The notes under the pieces: generated by a model | What the model saw: the letters and a program-made list of their open reading frames with translations, nothing else | Told to the model about the DNA's origin: nothing | The model's database searches: none | In this document: positions 15,519-23,625 of the stretch, piece after piece | Layout: each line of letters begins with the position of its first letter | How positions within the stretch are numbered: the stretch's first letter is position 1 | Program-made: the position numbers and the translations under genes | NCBI RefSeq assembly: GCF_910578445.1 | Contig: NZ_CAJTQC010000015.1 | Span: 1-64,000 of the forward strand | Direction of reading: 5' to 3' | Source: an uncultured Duncaniella sp. | GTDB lineage: Bacteria > Bacteroidota > Bacteroidia > Bacteroidales > Muribaculaceae | DNA length: 64,000 bases

Positions 15519-17366
15519 TTAGTCCTCCATGATTTTAGTTACACCTTTGACTACTTCGCTCACAAGGAAGGGCTGGCCTTGGATCTTGTTGATGCGTTTG
15601 ATGTTGAGACCGAGGAAGCGTGCCTGCAGATAGTCGGCGAACATGCCTGTGTTGAGCTCGGCTACGATTACGGTCTTGTAGTTGCTGAGCACTTCCTCGG
15701 TGTTGGCGGGAAGCGGGTTGATGTAGTTGAAGTGAGCGAAGGCCACGGGCTTGCCATCGGCGCAGAGCTCGCCGGCGGCAGTGCGGAGATGTCCGTATGT
15801 TCCGCCCCAGCCGACGAGGATGGTGTCGGCATTCTTCGGGTCGAGGACTTCGAGAGCGGGGATGTCGTTGGCGATGCGGGCAATCTTTTCGCGACGGGCC
15901 ATGACCATCTTTTCGTGGTTGATGGGGTCGGTAGAGATTGCGCCTGTGTTGTAGTCTTTTTCAAGACCGCCGACGCGGTGCATCGCACCTTCAGTGCCGG
16001 GGATGGCCCAGTAGCGCACGAGGTCTTCGTCCTTGCGGGTGTATGGCTGCCATGCTTCGTCGACCGCGTTGGGGGCGAGCAGCGGAGGATGTATTTCGGG
16101 GAGTTCCGAAGCCTCGGGGACGCGCCATGCGCTCGAGCCGTTGCCGATGAAAGCGTCGGTGAGGAGGATGACGGGGGTCATGTGTTCCATGGCGATGCGG
16201 GCTGCCTCAAATGCCATGGTGAAGCAGTCGGTCGGAGTGGAGGCTGCCACGACTGCAAGGGGCGATTCGCCGTTGCGGCCATAGAGCGCCTGCATGAGGT
16301 CGGTCTGCTCGGTCTTGGTGGGGAGGCCGGTCGAGGGACCGCCGCGCTGCACGTCGACGATGACCAGCGGAAGTTCGGCGATCACCGCGAGGCCGATGCC
16401 TTCGCTCTTAAGCGCGAGACCGGGGCCTGATGTGGAGGTTACGGCGAGGTGTCCGGCAAACGATGCTCCGATTGCCGAGCAGACACCTGCGATTTCGTCT
16501 TCCATCTGGACAGCTTTCACGCCGAGGTCCTTGCGCTTTGCAAGTTCCTGAAGGATGTCGGTCGCAGGGGTGATGGGGTAGCTGCCGAGGAAGAGGGGGC
16601 GTCCGCTCTTCTCCGATGCGGCGATGAAGCCCCATGCGGTGGCGGTGTTGCCGTTGATGTCGGTGTAGACACCGGGGACGGCTTCTTCGGTCTCGATGCG
16701 GTAGGTCGAGACGGTGGCGTGTATGTTGTTGCCATAGTTGTAGCCGGCCTCGATAACCTTGGCGTTGGCTTCATAGATGGCTGGTTTCTTGGCAAACTTG
16801 CCTTTGAGCATGCGGAGTGCGCCTTCGAGCGGACGGTCAAAGAGCCAGCAGACGAGGCCGAGCGCAAAGATGTTGCGGCATTTGAGGATGCTCTTGTTGT
16901 CGAGTCCTGACTCGGCGAGTGCGGCTTTGGTCATCGAGGTGACGGGCACTTCCACTACCTGAGCCTTGATGTCGAGTTCCTTGAAGGGGTCGAGGGTCTC
17001 GAAGAGTGCTTTCTTGAGATCGGCCTCCTTGAACGAGTCGATGTCGACTATCACGACTCCGCCGGGCTTGAGGAAACGGATGTTCTGCTTGAGTGCGGCA
17101 GGATTCATGGCGATAAGTACGTCGCAGAGGTCGCCCGGAGTGTGGACATCGACTCCGACACTTACCTGAAAGCCTGACACACCGCTGAGTGAGCCTTGGG
17201 GTGCGCGTACTTCGGCCGGATAGTCGGGGAAGGTTGACACTTTGTTTCCTAACCCTGCGGATACATTTGTGAAAATGTTGCCTGCAAGCTGCATGCCGTC
17301 GCCGGAGTCACCGGAGAAGCGGACAACAACTTTGTCGAGGGTCTTGACATTGGTCTTGTCTAACAT
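15519..17366 (-). CDS. korA: 2-oxoacid:ferredoxin oxidoreductase, fused gamma-alpha subunit (KorA-like)
   Basis: 615 residues. The N-terminal 190 or so residues are the gamma domain (VVRFSGDSGDGMQLAGNIF at the start, then NPAALKQNIRFLKPGG). The rest is the alpha subunit, with LGSYPITPATDILQELA, the QMEDEIAGVCSAIGASFAG segment and TSTSGPGLALKSEGIG. The gamma-alpha fusion followed by a separate beta subunit is the standard Kor arrangement in Bacteroidetes. It lies 89 bases downstream of pyrC on the same strand and could be part of a longer transcript from dpm1 or pyrC; no convincing promoter was seen in that gap. Confidence 0.93.
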   Translation of the reverse strand: MLDKTNVKTLDKVVVRFSGDSGDGMQLAGNIFTNVSAGLGNKVSTFPDYPAEVRAPQGSLSGVSGFQVSVGVDVHTPGDLCDVLIAMNPAALKQNIRFLKPGGVVIVDIDSFKEADLKKALFETLDPFKELDIKAQVVEVPVTSMTKAALAESGLDNKSILKCRNIFALGLVCWLFDRPLEGALRMLKGKFAKKPAIYEANAKVIEAGYNYGNNIHATVSTYRIETEEAVPGVYTDINGNTATAWGFIAASEKSGRPLFLGSYPITPATDILQELAKRKDLGVKAVQMEDEIAGVCSAIGASFAGHLAVTSTSGPGLALKSEGIGLAVIAELPLVIVDVQRGGPSTGLPTKTEQTDLMQALYGRNGESPLAVVAASTPTDCFTMAFEAARIAMEHMTPVILLTDAFIGNGSSAWRVPEASELPEIHPPLLAPNAVDEAWQPYTRKDEDLVRYWAIPGTEGAMHRVGGLEKDYNTGAISTDPINHEKMVMARREKIARIANDIPALEVLDPKNADTILVGWGGTYGHLRTAAGELCADGKPVAFAHFNYINPLPANTEEVLSNYKTVIVAELNTGMFADYLQARFLGLNIKRINKIQGQPFLVSEVVKGVTKIMED

Positions 17367-17455
17367 AATGTGTGAAGTTAAATTTACAAGGTTTTCTATA
17401 TGTTATTCATGGTTGAAAAAAATCACCGGTTGTAGGTCCCGAGCCTTGGCGTGGC

Positions 17456-18862
17456 TCAGTCTTTTTCCGCTCCGTCAAAGCGGAGTGGTTGTCCGTGGGG
17501 CTCAGCGAAGATGCCTTCGCTGTAGGCCGGGATGCCGTTAACCATGGTCATGCGTATTTTACGGCTCAGGCACACGCCTGCGAGTGGAGTCCATCCACAT
17601 CGGCCTGCGACATCGCTGTCAGTGACTTTGACAGGTCGGTCCGAGGGATTGTCCGGGTTGAGGACTACGAGGTCGGCATAGTAGCCTTCACGGATGAATC
17701 CGCGGCGGTCGATGCCGAGCAGCCGTGCCGGATTGTGGCTCATTAGCTCGACGATGCGTTCAGGCCCTACGGATTCGAGTTCGGGGTCGGTGTCGAGCAG
17801 TTCGAGCATGGCGCGGAGTGAGAACTGCACCATCGGCATGCCGGAGGCGGCCGTCAGTGCGTCGCCCTCTTTCTGCGCGAGGAGGTGGGGAGCATGGTCG
17901 GTGGCTATGGTGTCGATACATCCTCCGGGAAGGAGTTCGCGCAGGAGCGCTATGCGGTCGGAGGCTTCTTTGATTGCCGGGTTGCACTTGATGCGTGCTC
18001 CGAGGCGGTCGAAGTCGTTGCGGTCAAATAGGAGGTATTGCGGACAGGTCTCGGCTGTGACGTTTACGCCTTCAGCCTTGGCCTCTTTGATGAGGCTTAG
18101 CTCGTCGGCTGTGGAGATGTGGCAGATGTGGAGATGCGCGCCGGTTTTGCGTGCGAGTCCGAAGGCTCTGCGTGTGGCTTCGATGCATGCCTGACGCGGG
18201 CGGACATCGGGATGGCGCTCTACAGGAATCGTGCCTCCGCATTCGTCGAGCAGGCGGTCGCGCGAAGCGCGGATGATGGCTTCGTCTTCAGCATGGACGG
18301 CGATGAGGGCAGGCGATTTGTCGAACAGCTCAGTGAGTGTCGAGTTATCATCGACAAGCATATTGCCGGTCGATGAGCCGAGGAAAAGTTTCACGCCTGC
18401 CACGCGCGAGTAGTCGGCGGACAGCAGCTCGGAGATGTTGTCGTTGGTCGCACCGATGAAAAATCCGAAGTTGGCGGCCGAGACCTCCGATGCGCGTCTG
18501 ATTTTGTCGTTGACGGCCTGGCGGCTGACAGTTGCAGGCCGCGTGTTGGGCATGTCGATGTATGATGTGACACCTCCTGCCACTGCTGCGCGGCTTTCGG
18601 TCTCGATGTCGCCTTTTTCGGTAAGTCCCGGATCGCGGAAATGGACGTGGGTGTCTATTACTCCGGGCAGCAGCATGCCTCCACGGCAGTCGATCACTGT
18701 GTCGGCTTTCTGTCGGAGTGCAGAGAGCGAGTCCGGGCCGTCGGCCGGGAGGGTTGATTCTTCGCCCGTGCGGACTATAAGTTGGCCGTCGGTAAGGACA
18801 TATCCTCTGTAGCGTCGGCCTTCGTTGACGATTTCGGCGTTATGGAGCAGGGTGGCTGCCAT
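17456..18862 (-). CDS. pyrC: Dihydroorotase
   Basis: 468 residues from the ATG at 18862; a TTG three codons upstream is less likely. The amidohydrolase metal-binding motif HVHFRDPG follows GMLLPGVIDT. Also present are the PNTRP substrate loop, the GVKLFLGSSTG segment and the late metal ligand in IATDHAPH. It interconverts carbamoyl aspartate and dihydroorotate in pyrimidine synthesis. The length and the HxHxRDPG motif indicate the long (class I, PyrC/AllB-like) type. The gap to the upstream dpm1 gene is filled by a 7-nt repeat array (18870-18939). Confidence 0.93.
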   Translation of the reverse strand: MAATLLHNAEIVNEGRRYRGYVLTDGQLIVRTGEESTLPADGPDSLSALRQKADTVIDCRGGMLLPGVIDTHVHFRDPGLTEKGDIETESRAAVAGGVTSYIDMPNTRPATVSRQAVNDKIRRASEVSAANFGFFIGATNDNISELLSADYSRVAGVKLFLGSSTGNMLVDDNSTLTELFDKSPALIAVHAEDEAIIRASRDRLLDECGGTIPVERHPDVRPRQACIEATRRAFGLARKTGAHLHICHISTADELSLIKEAKAEGVNVTAETCPQYLLFDRNDFDRLGARIKCNPAIKEASDRIALLRELLPGGCIDTIATDHAPHLLAQKEGDALTAASGMPMVQFSLRAMLELLDTDPELESVGPERIVELMSHNPARLLGIDRRGFIREGYYADLVVLNPDNPSDRPVKVTDSDVAGRCGWTPLAGVCLSRKIRMTMVNGIPAYSEGIFAEPHGQPLRFDGAEKD

Positions 18863-18869
18863 GGATATC

Positions 18870-18939
18870 AAGTATTAAGGAGCAATTATCAAGTACAAAG
18901 TACAGAGTATCAAGTACAAAGGATTAAGTATTAAGTATG
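18870..18939 (+). repeat. Heptanucleotide repeat array A (10 units)
   Basis: Ten consecutive 7-base units with consensus AAGTATT/AAGTACA occupy exactly 70 bases. The array ends at the base before the dpm1 stop codon (18940) and starts seven bases before the pyrC ATG. The units vary at the last two to four positions. The period is not a multiple of three, so it is not a coding repeat. Similar arrays are at 29006, 33161 and 52033. Confidence 0.85.
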
Positions 18940-19695
18940 TCAGTCCTTGCGTTCGTATTTGTTGAATAGGCTTGACCATTTCAGTCTGAGGACTCCGAAA
19001 AAGCCTTCGCTGAATATTCCGGAGCTCATCTTTGATGTGCCGAGCACACGGTTTACGAAGATTATTGGAACTTCGACAATCTTGAATCCGTATTTATAGG
19101 CGAGAAATTTCATCTCGATCTGGAATGCGTAGCCTTTGAAGCGTATATGGTCGAGCGGGAGAGTTTCGAGCACTTTGCGGCGGTAGCATACGAAACCGGC
19201 TGTGGCGTCGTTGATCGGCATTCCTGTGACGATGCGGACATAGCGCGATGCGTAGAACGACATGAGCACACGGCCCATAGGCCAGTTGACCACGTTGACC
19301 CCCGTGACATAGCGTGAGCCGACGGCGACATCCGCACCGTTGACGGCGCAGGCCTCGTAGAGTTTCAGAAGGTCGTCGGGGTTGTGGGAGAAATCGGCGT
19401 CCATCTCGAAGATGTATTCGTAGCCGTTTTCAAGCGCCCATTTGAAGCCGGCGATATAGGCAGTCCCGAGTCCGAGTTTGCCCTTGCGCTGAATCATGTG
19501 CAGACGGCCGGTGTGTGTAAGCTGTAGTTCCTTGACAATATCCGCCGTGCCGTCCGGCGAATTGTCATCAATAATCAAAACGTCAAATTTTCGGGGCAGT
19601 CTGAAGACTGCCTCGATGATGGCGGCAACATTTTCCCTCTCGTTATAGGTGGGTATGATGACCACACTGTCAACAGTTGTCGTGACGGACTGCAT
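18940..19695 (-). CDS. Polyprenol monophosphomannose synthase-like glycosyltransferase (GT2, Dpm1 type)
   Basis: 251 residues, a single GT2 domain. It starts VVIIPTYNERENV, then LIIDDNSPDGTADIV (nucleotide-binding aspartates), the catalytic-metal DxD-like motif EMDADFSHNPDDL, and the GSRYVTGVNVVNWP segment typical of Dpm1. A C-terminal IVEVPIIFVNR stretch is present, with no clear transmembrane anchor. Relatives move mannose or another sugar from a nucleotide to a polyprenyl phosphate carrier at the cytoplasmic membrane face. The sugar is not certain here. It is first in the dpm1-pyrC run, with a promoter at 19734-19741. Confidence 0.88.
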   Translation of the reverse strand: MQSVTTTVDSVVIIPTYNERENVAAIIEAVFRLPRKFDVLIIDDNSPDGTADIVKELQLTHTGRLHMIQRKGKLGLGTAYIAGFKWALENGYEYIFEMDADFSHNPDDLLKLYEACAVNGADVAVGSRYVTGVNVVNWPMGRVLMSFYASRYVRIVTGMPINDATAGFVCYRRKVLETLPLDHIRFKGYAFQIEMKFLAYKYGFKIVEVPIIFVNRVLGTSKMSSGIFSEGFFGVLRLKWSSLFNKYERKD

Positions 19696-19733
19696 ATTGT
19701 CTCAGACCTTATAGGTGATTATTGTTTATGTTG

Positions 19734-19741
19734 CAAAATTA
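19734..19741 (-). promoter_or_regulatory. -7 element of the glycosyltransferase gene
   Basis: The minus strand reads TAATTTTG, an exact TAnnTTTG match, about 40 bases before the ATG at 19695. Confidence 0.55.
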
Positions 19742-19956
19742 GTCATTAAAGTTTGTGAAATCCAAATTATAAGATAAAATTTGGTGAAAAAACAAAAAAA
19801 TGAATTGAATTTTGAGAAATTCAGAGCCGATGGAATTGCGATAGGAGATGAAATCAGGATATACGTAGGGTGCATACTTCAATCCGGGCTACTCTATCCC
19901 TTATTTTAGAGATAAACTTTTATTGATTGTCGTTTTGCTTGCCTGAGGGTAAGAAA

Positions 19957-19990
19957 ATCCCCCGTCGCTGCTCACGCAGTGGCGGGGGAT
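19957..19990 (-). terminator. Terminator after the two-repeat exported protein
   Basis: ATCCCCCGTCGCTG (19957-19970) pairs with CAGTGGCGGGGGAT (19977-19990), 14 bp with two G-U pairs. On the minus strand it is followed by TTTTCTT. It lies about 137 bases after the stop at 20127. Confidence 0.75.
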
Positions 19991-20126
19991 ACTCATTATT
20001 ACGTCATGTAAATATTAAGAGAATTGATTTTGATATCTGATTAGTTTTCAGGTGTGGCATCTTTATCGATGTTTTCAAGACCTGAATTCGGATTTTTCAT
20101 CCGAAGATATTCATCCTTGCCGTTTG

Positions 20127-21533
20127 TTATCGCTGGATGTATTTCTTGCCGTTCTTTATGACGAGACCCTTGTAGTTTTCGTCGACTTTCTGGCCAAGAA
20201 CGTTGTAGATTACATCTGACTGAGGATTAGCGTCGATAATCACGTCGGAAATTCCGCTTGTCTCTGAGTTGCCGTTGTAACCGTAGTTGGGTGAGCTGTA
20301 GTTGTTATAGCCCATAGCGTAGAGGTTGATGTTAGCGCCTGTCTCAGAGCCGAAAATATAGTATTTGTGACCTTCGGTCAGACCGACAATGGCCTTGCTG
20401 ACAAGAGTCTTGGTGTCAGTTATGTGCGATGAGCTTGCGAGGACGTATGCTCCGACTTCTTCGTTAACAGTGGCATCCCACACATACATGGTGTATTTGT
20501 TTGAACCACGGTTTGAGAACAATGTCAGTTCGCCACCTTTCTTTGCTTCTACGGTAAAGATAGCATAGGGCTGCTTGATGCCTTCAGAGAGAGCCTCAAT
20601 AGCGTAGATGGGATCGGCAGAACCATAACCTGCGGCAGAACCCATCTGGAAGGCTCTGTCAAAGAGTGTGGTATTGATACCTGTCATGCTGACATTTGCG
20701 CCCGGCTTGGCAGTGCTGGCGTTGTTCATCACTACTTTCAGGTCTTCAGAGTCGGCAACCACTGTTTCGTTAGGCATTACATAGCCGTACTTATAGTCAC
20801 CCCAGAGTGCTTCATAGCCTGCAGCCTTAGCGTCGTCCAGAGTCGGAGGAACAATAACGGTTGAGAACTTTGATGCGTCAAATTCAGTTACTGAGTATTT
20901 TTCTGATGAGTAGGGGGTATATACCATCTCATAGAGGTTGATATTAGCACCTGTCTCAGAGCCGAAAATATAGTATTTGTGACCTTCGGTCAGACCGACA
21001 GTGGCCTTGCTGATAATGGTCTTAGTGTCAGTTATGTGCGATGAGCTTGCGAGGACGTATGCTCCGACTTCTTCATTAACAGTGGCATCCCATACATACA
21101 TGGTGTACTTGTTCGAGCCACGGTTTGAGAACAATGCCAGTTCGCCACCGATTTTAGCCTCTACTGTAAAGATAGCATAGGGCTGCTTGATGCCTTCAGA
21201 AAGAGCTTCAAGGGCATAGATGGGATCGGCTGAGCCATAACCTGCGGCAGAACCCATTTGGAACGAACGGTCAAACAAAGTGGTGTTGATGCCTGACATG
21301 CTGATATTTGCTCCGGGTTTGGCTGAGCTTGCGTTGTTCATAACGACTTTGATAGCTTCGTTGTCAACCAGCTGAGTTTCATTGGGGAGTACATAGCCGT
21401 ACTTGTAGTCACCCCAGAGAGCTTCGTAGCCTGCTGCCTGAGCATCAGCGAGTGTAGGAGGAACAATAACGGTTTGGGCGGTAGCGGCGATAGCCAAGGC
21501 TGACGCAGCTGAGAAGAGTAAAATTTTCTTCAT
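20127..21533 (-). CDS. Exported protein of two near-identical 190-residue repeats with sorting-like tail
   Basis: 468 residues with a signal peptide (1-20, ending ATAQ). Residues 21-210 and 225-414 are tandem copies starting TVIVPPTL, 204 residues apart. By direct comparison about 167 of 190 positions are identical (about 88 percent). Each copy carries GYEALWGDYKYGY, the DPIYA segment and GLTEGHKYYIFGSETGANI, which suggests a carbohydrate-binding-like beta-sandwich, but I do not recognise a named family. The C-terminus (about 440-468: YNVLGQKV, YKGLVIKNGKKYI) is the tail common on secreted proteins of Bacteroidales and resembles a type IX-type sorting domain. It follows a SusC/SusD pair by 89 bases and may be a surface or secreted component of that locus. 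Confidence 0.8.
   Translation of the reverse strand: MKKILLFSAASALAIAATAQTVIVPPTLADAQAAGYEALWGDYKYGYVLPNETQLVDNEAIKVVMNNASSAKPGANISMSGINTTLFDRSFQMGSAAGYGSADPIYALEALSEGIKQPYAIFTVEAKIGGELALFSNRGSNKYTMYVWDATVNEEVGAYVLASSSHITDTKTIISKATVGLTEGHKYYIFGSETGANINLYEMVYTPYSSEKYSVTEFDASKFSTVIVPPTLDDAKAAGYEALWGDYKYGYVMPNETVVADSEDLKVVMNNASTAKPGANVSMTGINTTLFDRAFQMGSAAGYGSADPIYAIEALSEGIKQPYAIFTVEAKKGGELTLFSNRGSNKYTMYVWDATVNEEVGAYVLASSSHITDTKTLVSKAIVGLTEGHKYYIFGSETGANINLYAMGYNNYSSPNYGYNGNSETSGISDVIIDANPQSDVIYNVLGQKVDENYKGLVIKNGKKYIQR
20292..20861 (-). repeat. Second copy of the intragenic duplication
   Basis: Encodes residues 225-414 of the exported protein. It is repeated in frame with 20904-21473 at a 612-base distance, and the two DNA copies are alike over long stretches. 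Confidence 0.9.
20904..21473 (-). repeat. First copy of the intragenic duplication
   Basis: Encodes residues 21-210 of the exported protein. The middle of the unit (GSADPIYA to TDTKT) is almost unchanged between copies, while residues 34-41 of the unit differ most. Confidence 0.9.
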
Positions 21534-21577
21534 AGTAATTTTTTATTAGGAATTATAAGCTATTATCGGTTTATAAG

Positions 21578-21599
21578 TCCCCGGCCGAAAGGCCGGGGA
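21578..21599. terminator. Stem-loop between susD-like and repeat-protein genes
   Basis: A perfect 9-bp stem TCCCCGGCC/GGCCGGGGA has a GAAA tetraloop. It lies 24 bases after the SusD-like stop. The T tract is on the plus strand, so on the minus strand it may be a partial terminator or a stabiliser that lowers expression of the next gene. Confidence 0.65.
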
Positions 21600-21622
21600 T
21601 TTTTATAGTTGTCTGGTTGGAT

Positions 21623-23605
21623 TTAGAAACCTTTGCCGGGAATAGTGCCGTAGCCGTTGTCACCGTACTGGTTCTTGTTGTCAATCTGGTTGAGGAAGTC
21701 AGCCGAAATCGGGCGGAGATAGTGTCTGTCCGGGTTGAAGAATCTGGCAGCACGTTCGTTATATTTAGCCAGACGGGCTTCGAAAGCATGGTGGCGCTTG
21801 AGGAGTGCCCAGCGGTTGAGCTCGCCGGCCATTTCGCGTGCGTATTCATCGAAGATGACATCTTCGGTGACATTTCCGAGTGCGGGAGTGGTTGCTCCGG
21901 GGCGGGTAGCGCGTATGCGCAGGGGCTCAAGATATCTTGCAGCCGCTGACGGATCGCCGAGCTGCTGGCAAGCCTCTGCTGCAATCAGATAGATTTCGGC
22001 TGTACGCATAATCATCATGTCGCCGTTCTTTGTATTGAGAGCGCTGCCCCATGAACCGTCGTAGCACCAGTTGAACTTGATCAGCGAGGGATAGAGCTGA
22101 TAAGAGTTTGTGCCGTCAAACTGCTCGGTCTTGAATTCGGTCGAGTATTCGCTGCTGCCGTAGAGGTCATCGATATTGAGAGTGAAATACTGGCTCTGGG
22201 CCTTCTCTTCGGGAGTACGGGGTTCTTTTGACATCACGATAGCAAAACGGTTGTCGTCGAGAGCCACGGGATAGTCAATAACATAGGCGTTCTTGACCTG
22301 CAAGAGCTTGTCGGGGTTGCCGGAGGTCTCACCCTTTGGCCACACGCCTGAGGGTACATACTGGTTGTAGGCTCCGCCCTCGACCACTTTCATATCGATG
22401 TACGGATAGATTTTCTTGCCGGTAAATTTGGAGTTGATGCCATACTTCTTGACAATGGGAGGAGTGATTGTGACGCAAGTGCCGGCATACGGGCCTACCC
22501 ACTGGTGGGCGGGGTCTGTCATGGAGAACATGCCGAAGGCAGTCATGAAAGTGTTTTCCCAACGGCGGTCCCATGAGGGGTCGAACACATCAATCGAATA
22601 CTTCGAGGGTGCGAATGTATTGTTGTTTGTGCGTCCGAGATAGTAGTTACCCTTATCGCTCCTTGTGTAGAGGTCGGTGAGCTTGTTGGGGTTACAGATT
22701 GTGTATGTGAAGAGGTTGTTCTTCACATAGTAGTTTTTCATCTCCGAAAGCGTGGCGTTGGCTCCCGATGCAATGAAGAGAGCCTCCTTGTTGTTTCGGT
22801 TGTTTTCCTGCGCCCAGAGGTCGTCGATGTTGTCATAGAGATAGACGTTGTAGGCAGAGGAATTGTTGATGATATCCTCGGCAACCTCACGGGCACGCAG
22901 CCAGTATGATTTGCCGTCCTCCTGAAGACCTTCGCCAGCGCCCTGTGCGTAGGCACGGGCCAGAATGCCGAGGGCGGTCTTCTTGGTGACACGGGCATAG
23001 TTGCCGTCGACGGGAGTATTGTCGAGGGCTTCGGCAGCCTCCTTTAGGTCTGTTGTGATGGATTTATAGAAATCCTCAACTGTGCTTCGGACAGGGCTTG
23101 TGTTGATGTTGCCTACCTCCTGATTGGTGAGGGTCACGGGTCCGTAGTAGGTGACAAGAAGGAGATTGTAGAAAGCGCGGAGAGTCTTGGCCTCGGCCAC
23201 GATTTTGGCTTTTTCTTCCTCTGTGCCACCCACTACCTTGTCGGCATTGGCTATCACAGAGTTACAGGACGGAATTGTGGTATATGCCTGCTTGAAGAGC
23301 TTGTTGGAGGCGTTGGTGTTGGTGGTGAGTCCGTCGTAGTAGATGAGCTGTTTCGCATAGTCGCGATTACCCGAGGGGCAGAGCCACATGTCAGTTCCGC
23401 CTTCGGCCACGCTCAGGAAGTCATAGACGCTATAGAGCTGTGTGGCGAGCGGTGAGTAGCAGTAAGTGGCAAGACCCTTCCAAGTCTCGAATGAGTTGAC
23501 GGTCTCATTGCCGGCCGAGGGGTTATACTCGTCGAGACCGCATGAAGTCAGGCCGAGAGTGGAACCCGCGAGAGCCACTAATGTATATTTGAGAAAATTT
23601 TTCAT
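21623..23605 (-). CDS. SusD/RagB-family outer-membrane lipoprotein
   Basis: 660 residues with lipobox LTSC (Cys 22). The helical SusD fold is indicated by LRAFYNLLLVTYYGPVTL (TPR-like N-terminal part) and by the C-terminal IYLIAAEACQQLG, LEPLRIRATRPG and DEYAREMAGELNRW. These are the usual SusD_RagB signatures. Such lipoproteins sit on the cell surface, bind glycans and lid the SusC channel. It lies 20 bases downstream of the SusC-like gene, the invariant pairing. The ligand cannot be told from the sequence. Confidence 0.95.
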   Translation of the reverse strand: MKNFLKYTLVALAGSTLGLTSCGLDEYNPSAGNETVNSFETWKGLATYCYSPLATQLYSVYDFLSVAEGGTDMWLCPSGNRDYAKQLIYYDGLTTNTNASNKLFKQAYTTIPSCNSVIANADKVVGGTEEEKAKIVAEAKTLRAFYNLLLVTYYGPVTLTNQEVGNINTSPVRSTVEDFYKSITTDLKEAAEALDNTPVDGNYARVTKKTALGILARAYAQGAGEGLQEDGKSYWLRAREVAEDIINNSSAYNVYLYDNIDDLWAQENNRNNKEALFIASGANATLSEMKNYYVKNNLFTYTICNPNKLTDLYTRSDKGNYYLGRTNNNTFAPSKYSIDVFDPSWDRRWENTFMTAFGMFSMTDPAHQWVGPYAGTCVTITPPIVKKYGINSKFTGKKIYPYIDMKVVEGGAYNQYVPSGVWPKGETSGNPDKLLQVKNAYVIDYPVALDDNRFAIVMSKEPRTPEEKAQSQYFTLNIDDLYGSSEYSTEFKTEQFDGTNSYQLYPSLIKFNWCYDGSWGSALNTKNGDMMIMRTAEIYLIAAEACQQLGDPSAAARYLEPLRIRATRPGATTPALGNVTEDVIFDEYAREMAGELNRWALLKRHHAFEARLAKYNERAARFFNPDRHYLRPISADFLNQIDNKNQYGDNGYGTIPGKGF

Positions 23606-23625
23606 TGTTGTTGCTGAGGTTGTTT

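Larger units (their letters stand above)
19696..20126. other. Intergenic region between the repeat protein and the glycosyltransferase gene
   Basis: The only clear contents are the glycosyltransferase promoter at one end and the hairpin at 19957-19990. Between them (19742-19956) the sequence is AT-rich with nothing I can recognise. A 19-codon reading frame at 20041-20100 is not convincing as a gene. Confidence 0.5.

Noticed and set aside
12705..17541. Long open frames on the plus strand opposite korA, korB and inositol-phosphate synthase
   Set aside because: They are antisense shadows caused by codon bias of the real minus-strand genes; none shows a protein-family pattern.
20041..20100. 19-codon reading frame (MKNPNSGLENIDKDATPEN) just after the two-repeat protein gene
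   Set aside because: It has an ATG and stop, but no ribosome-site or conservation evidence, and its length is within chance.
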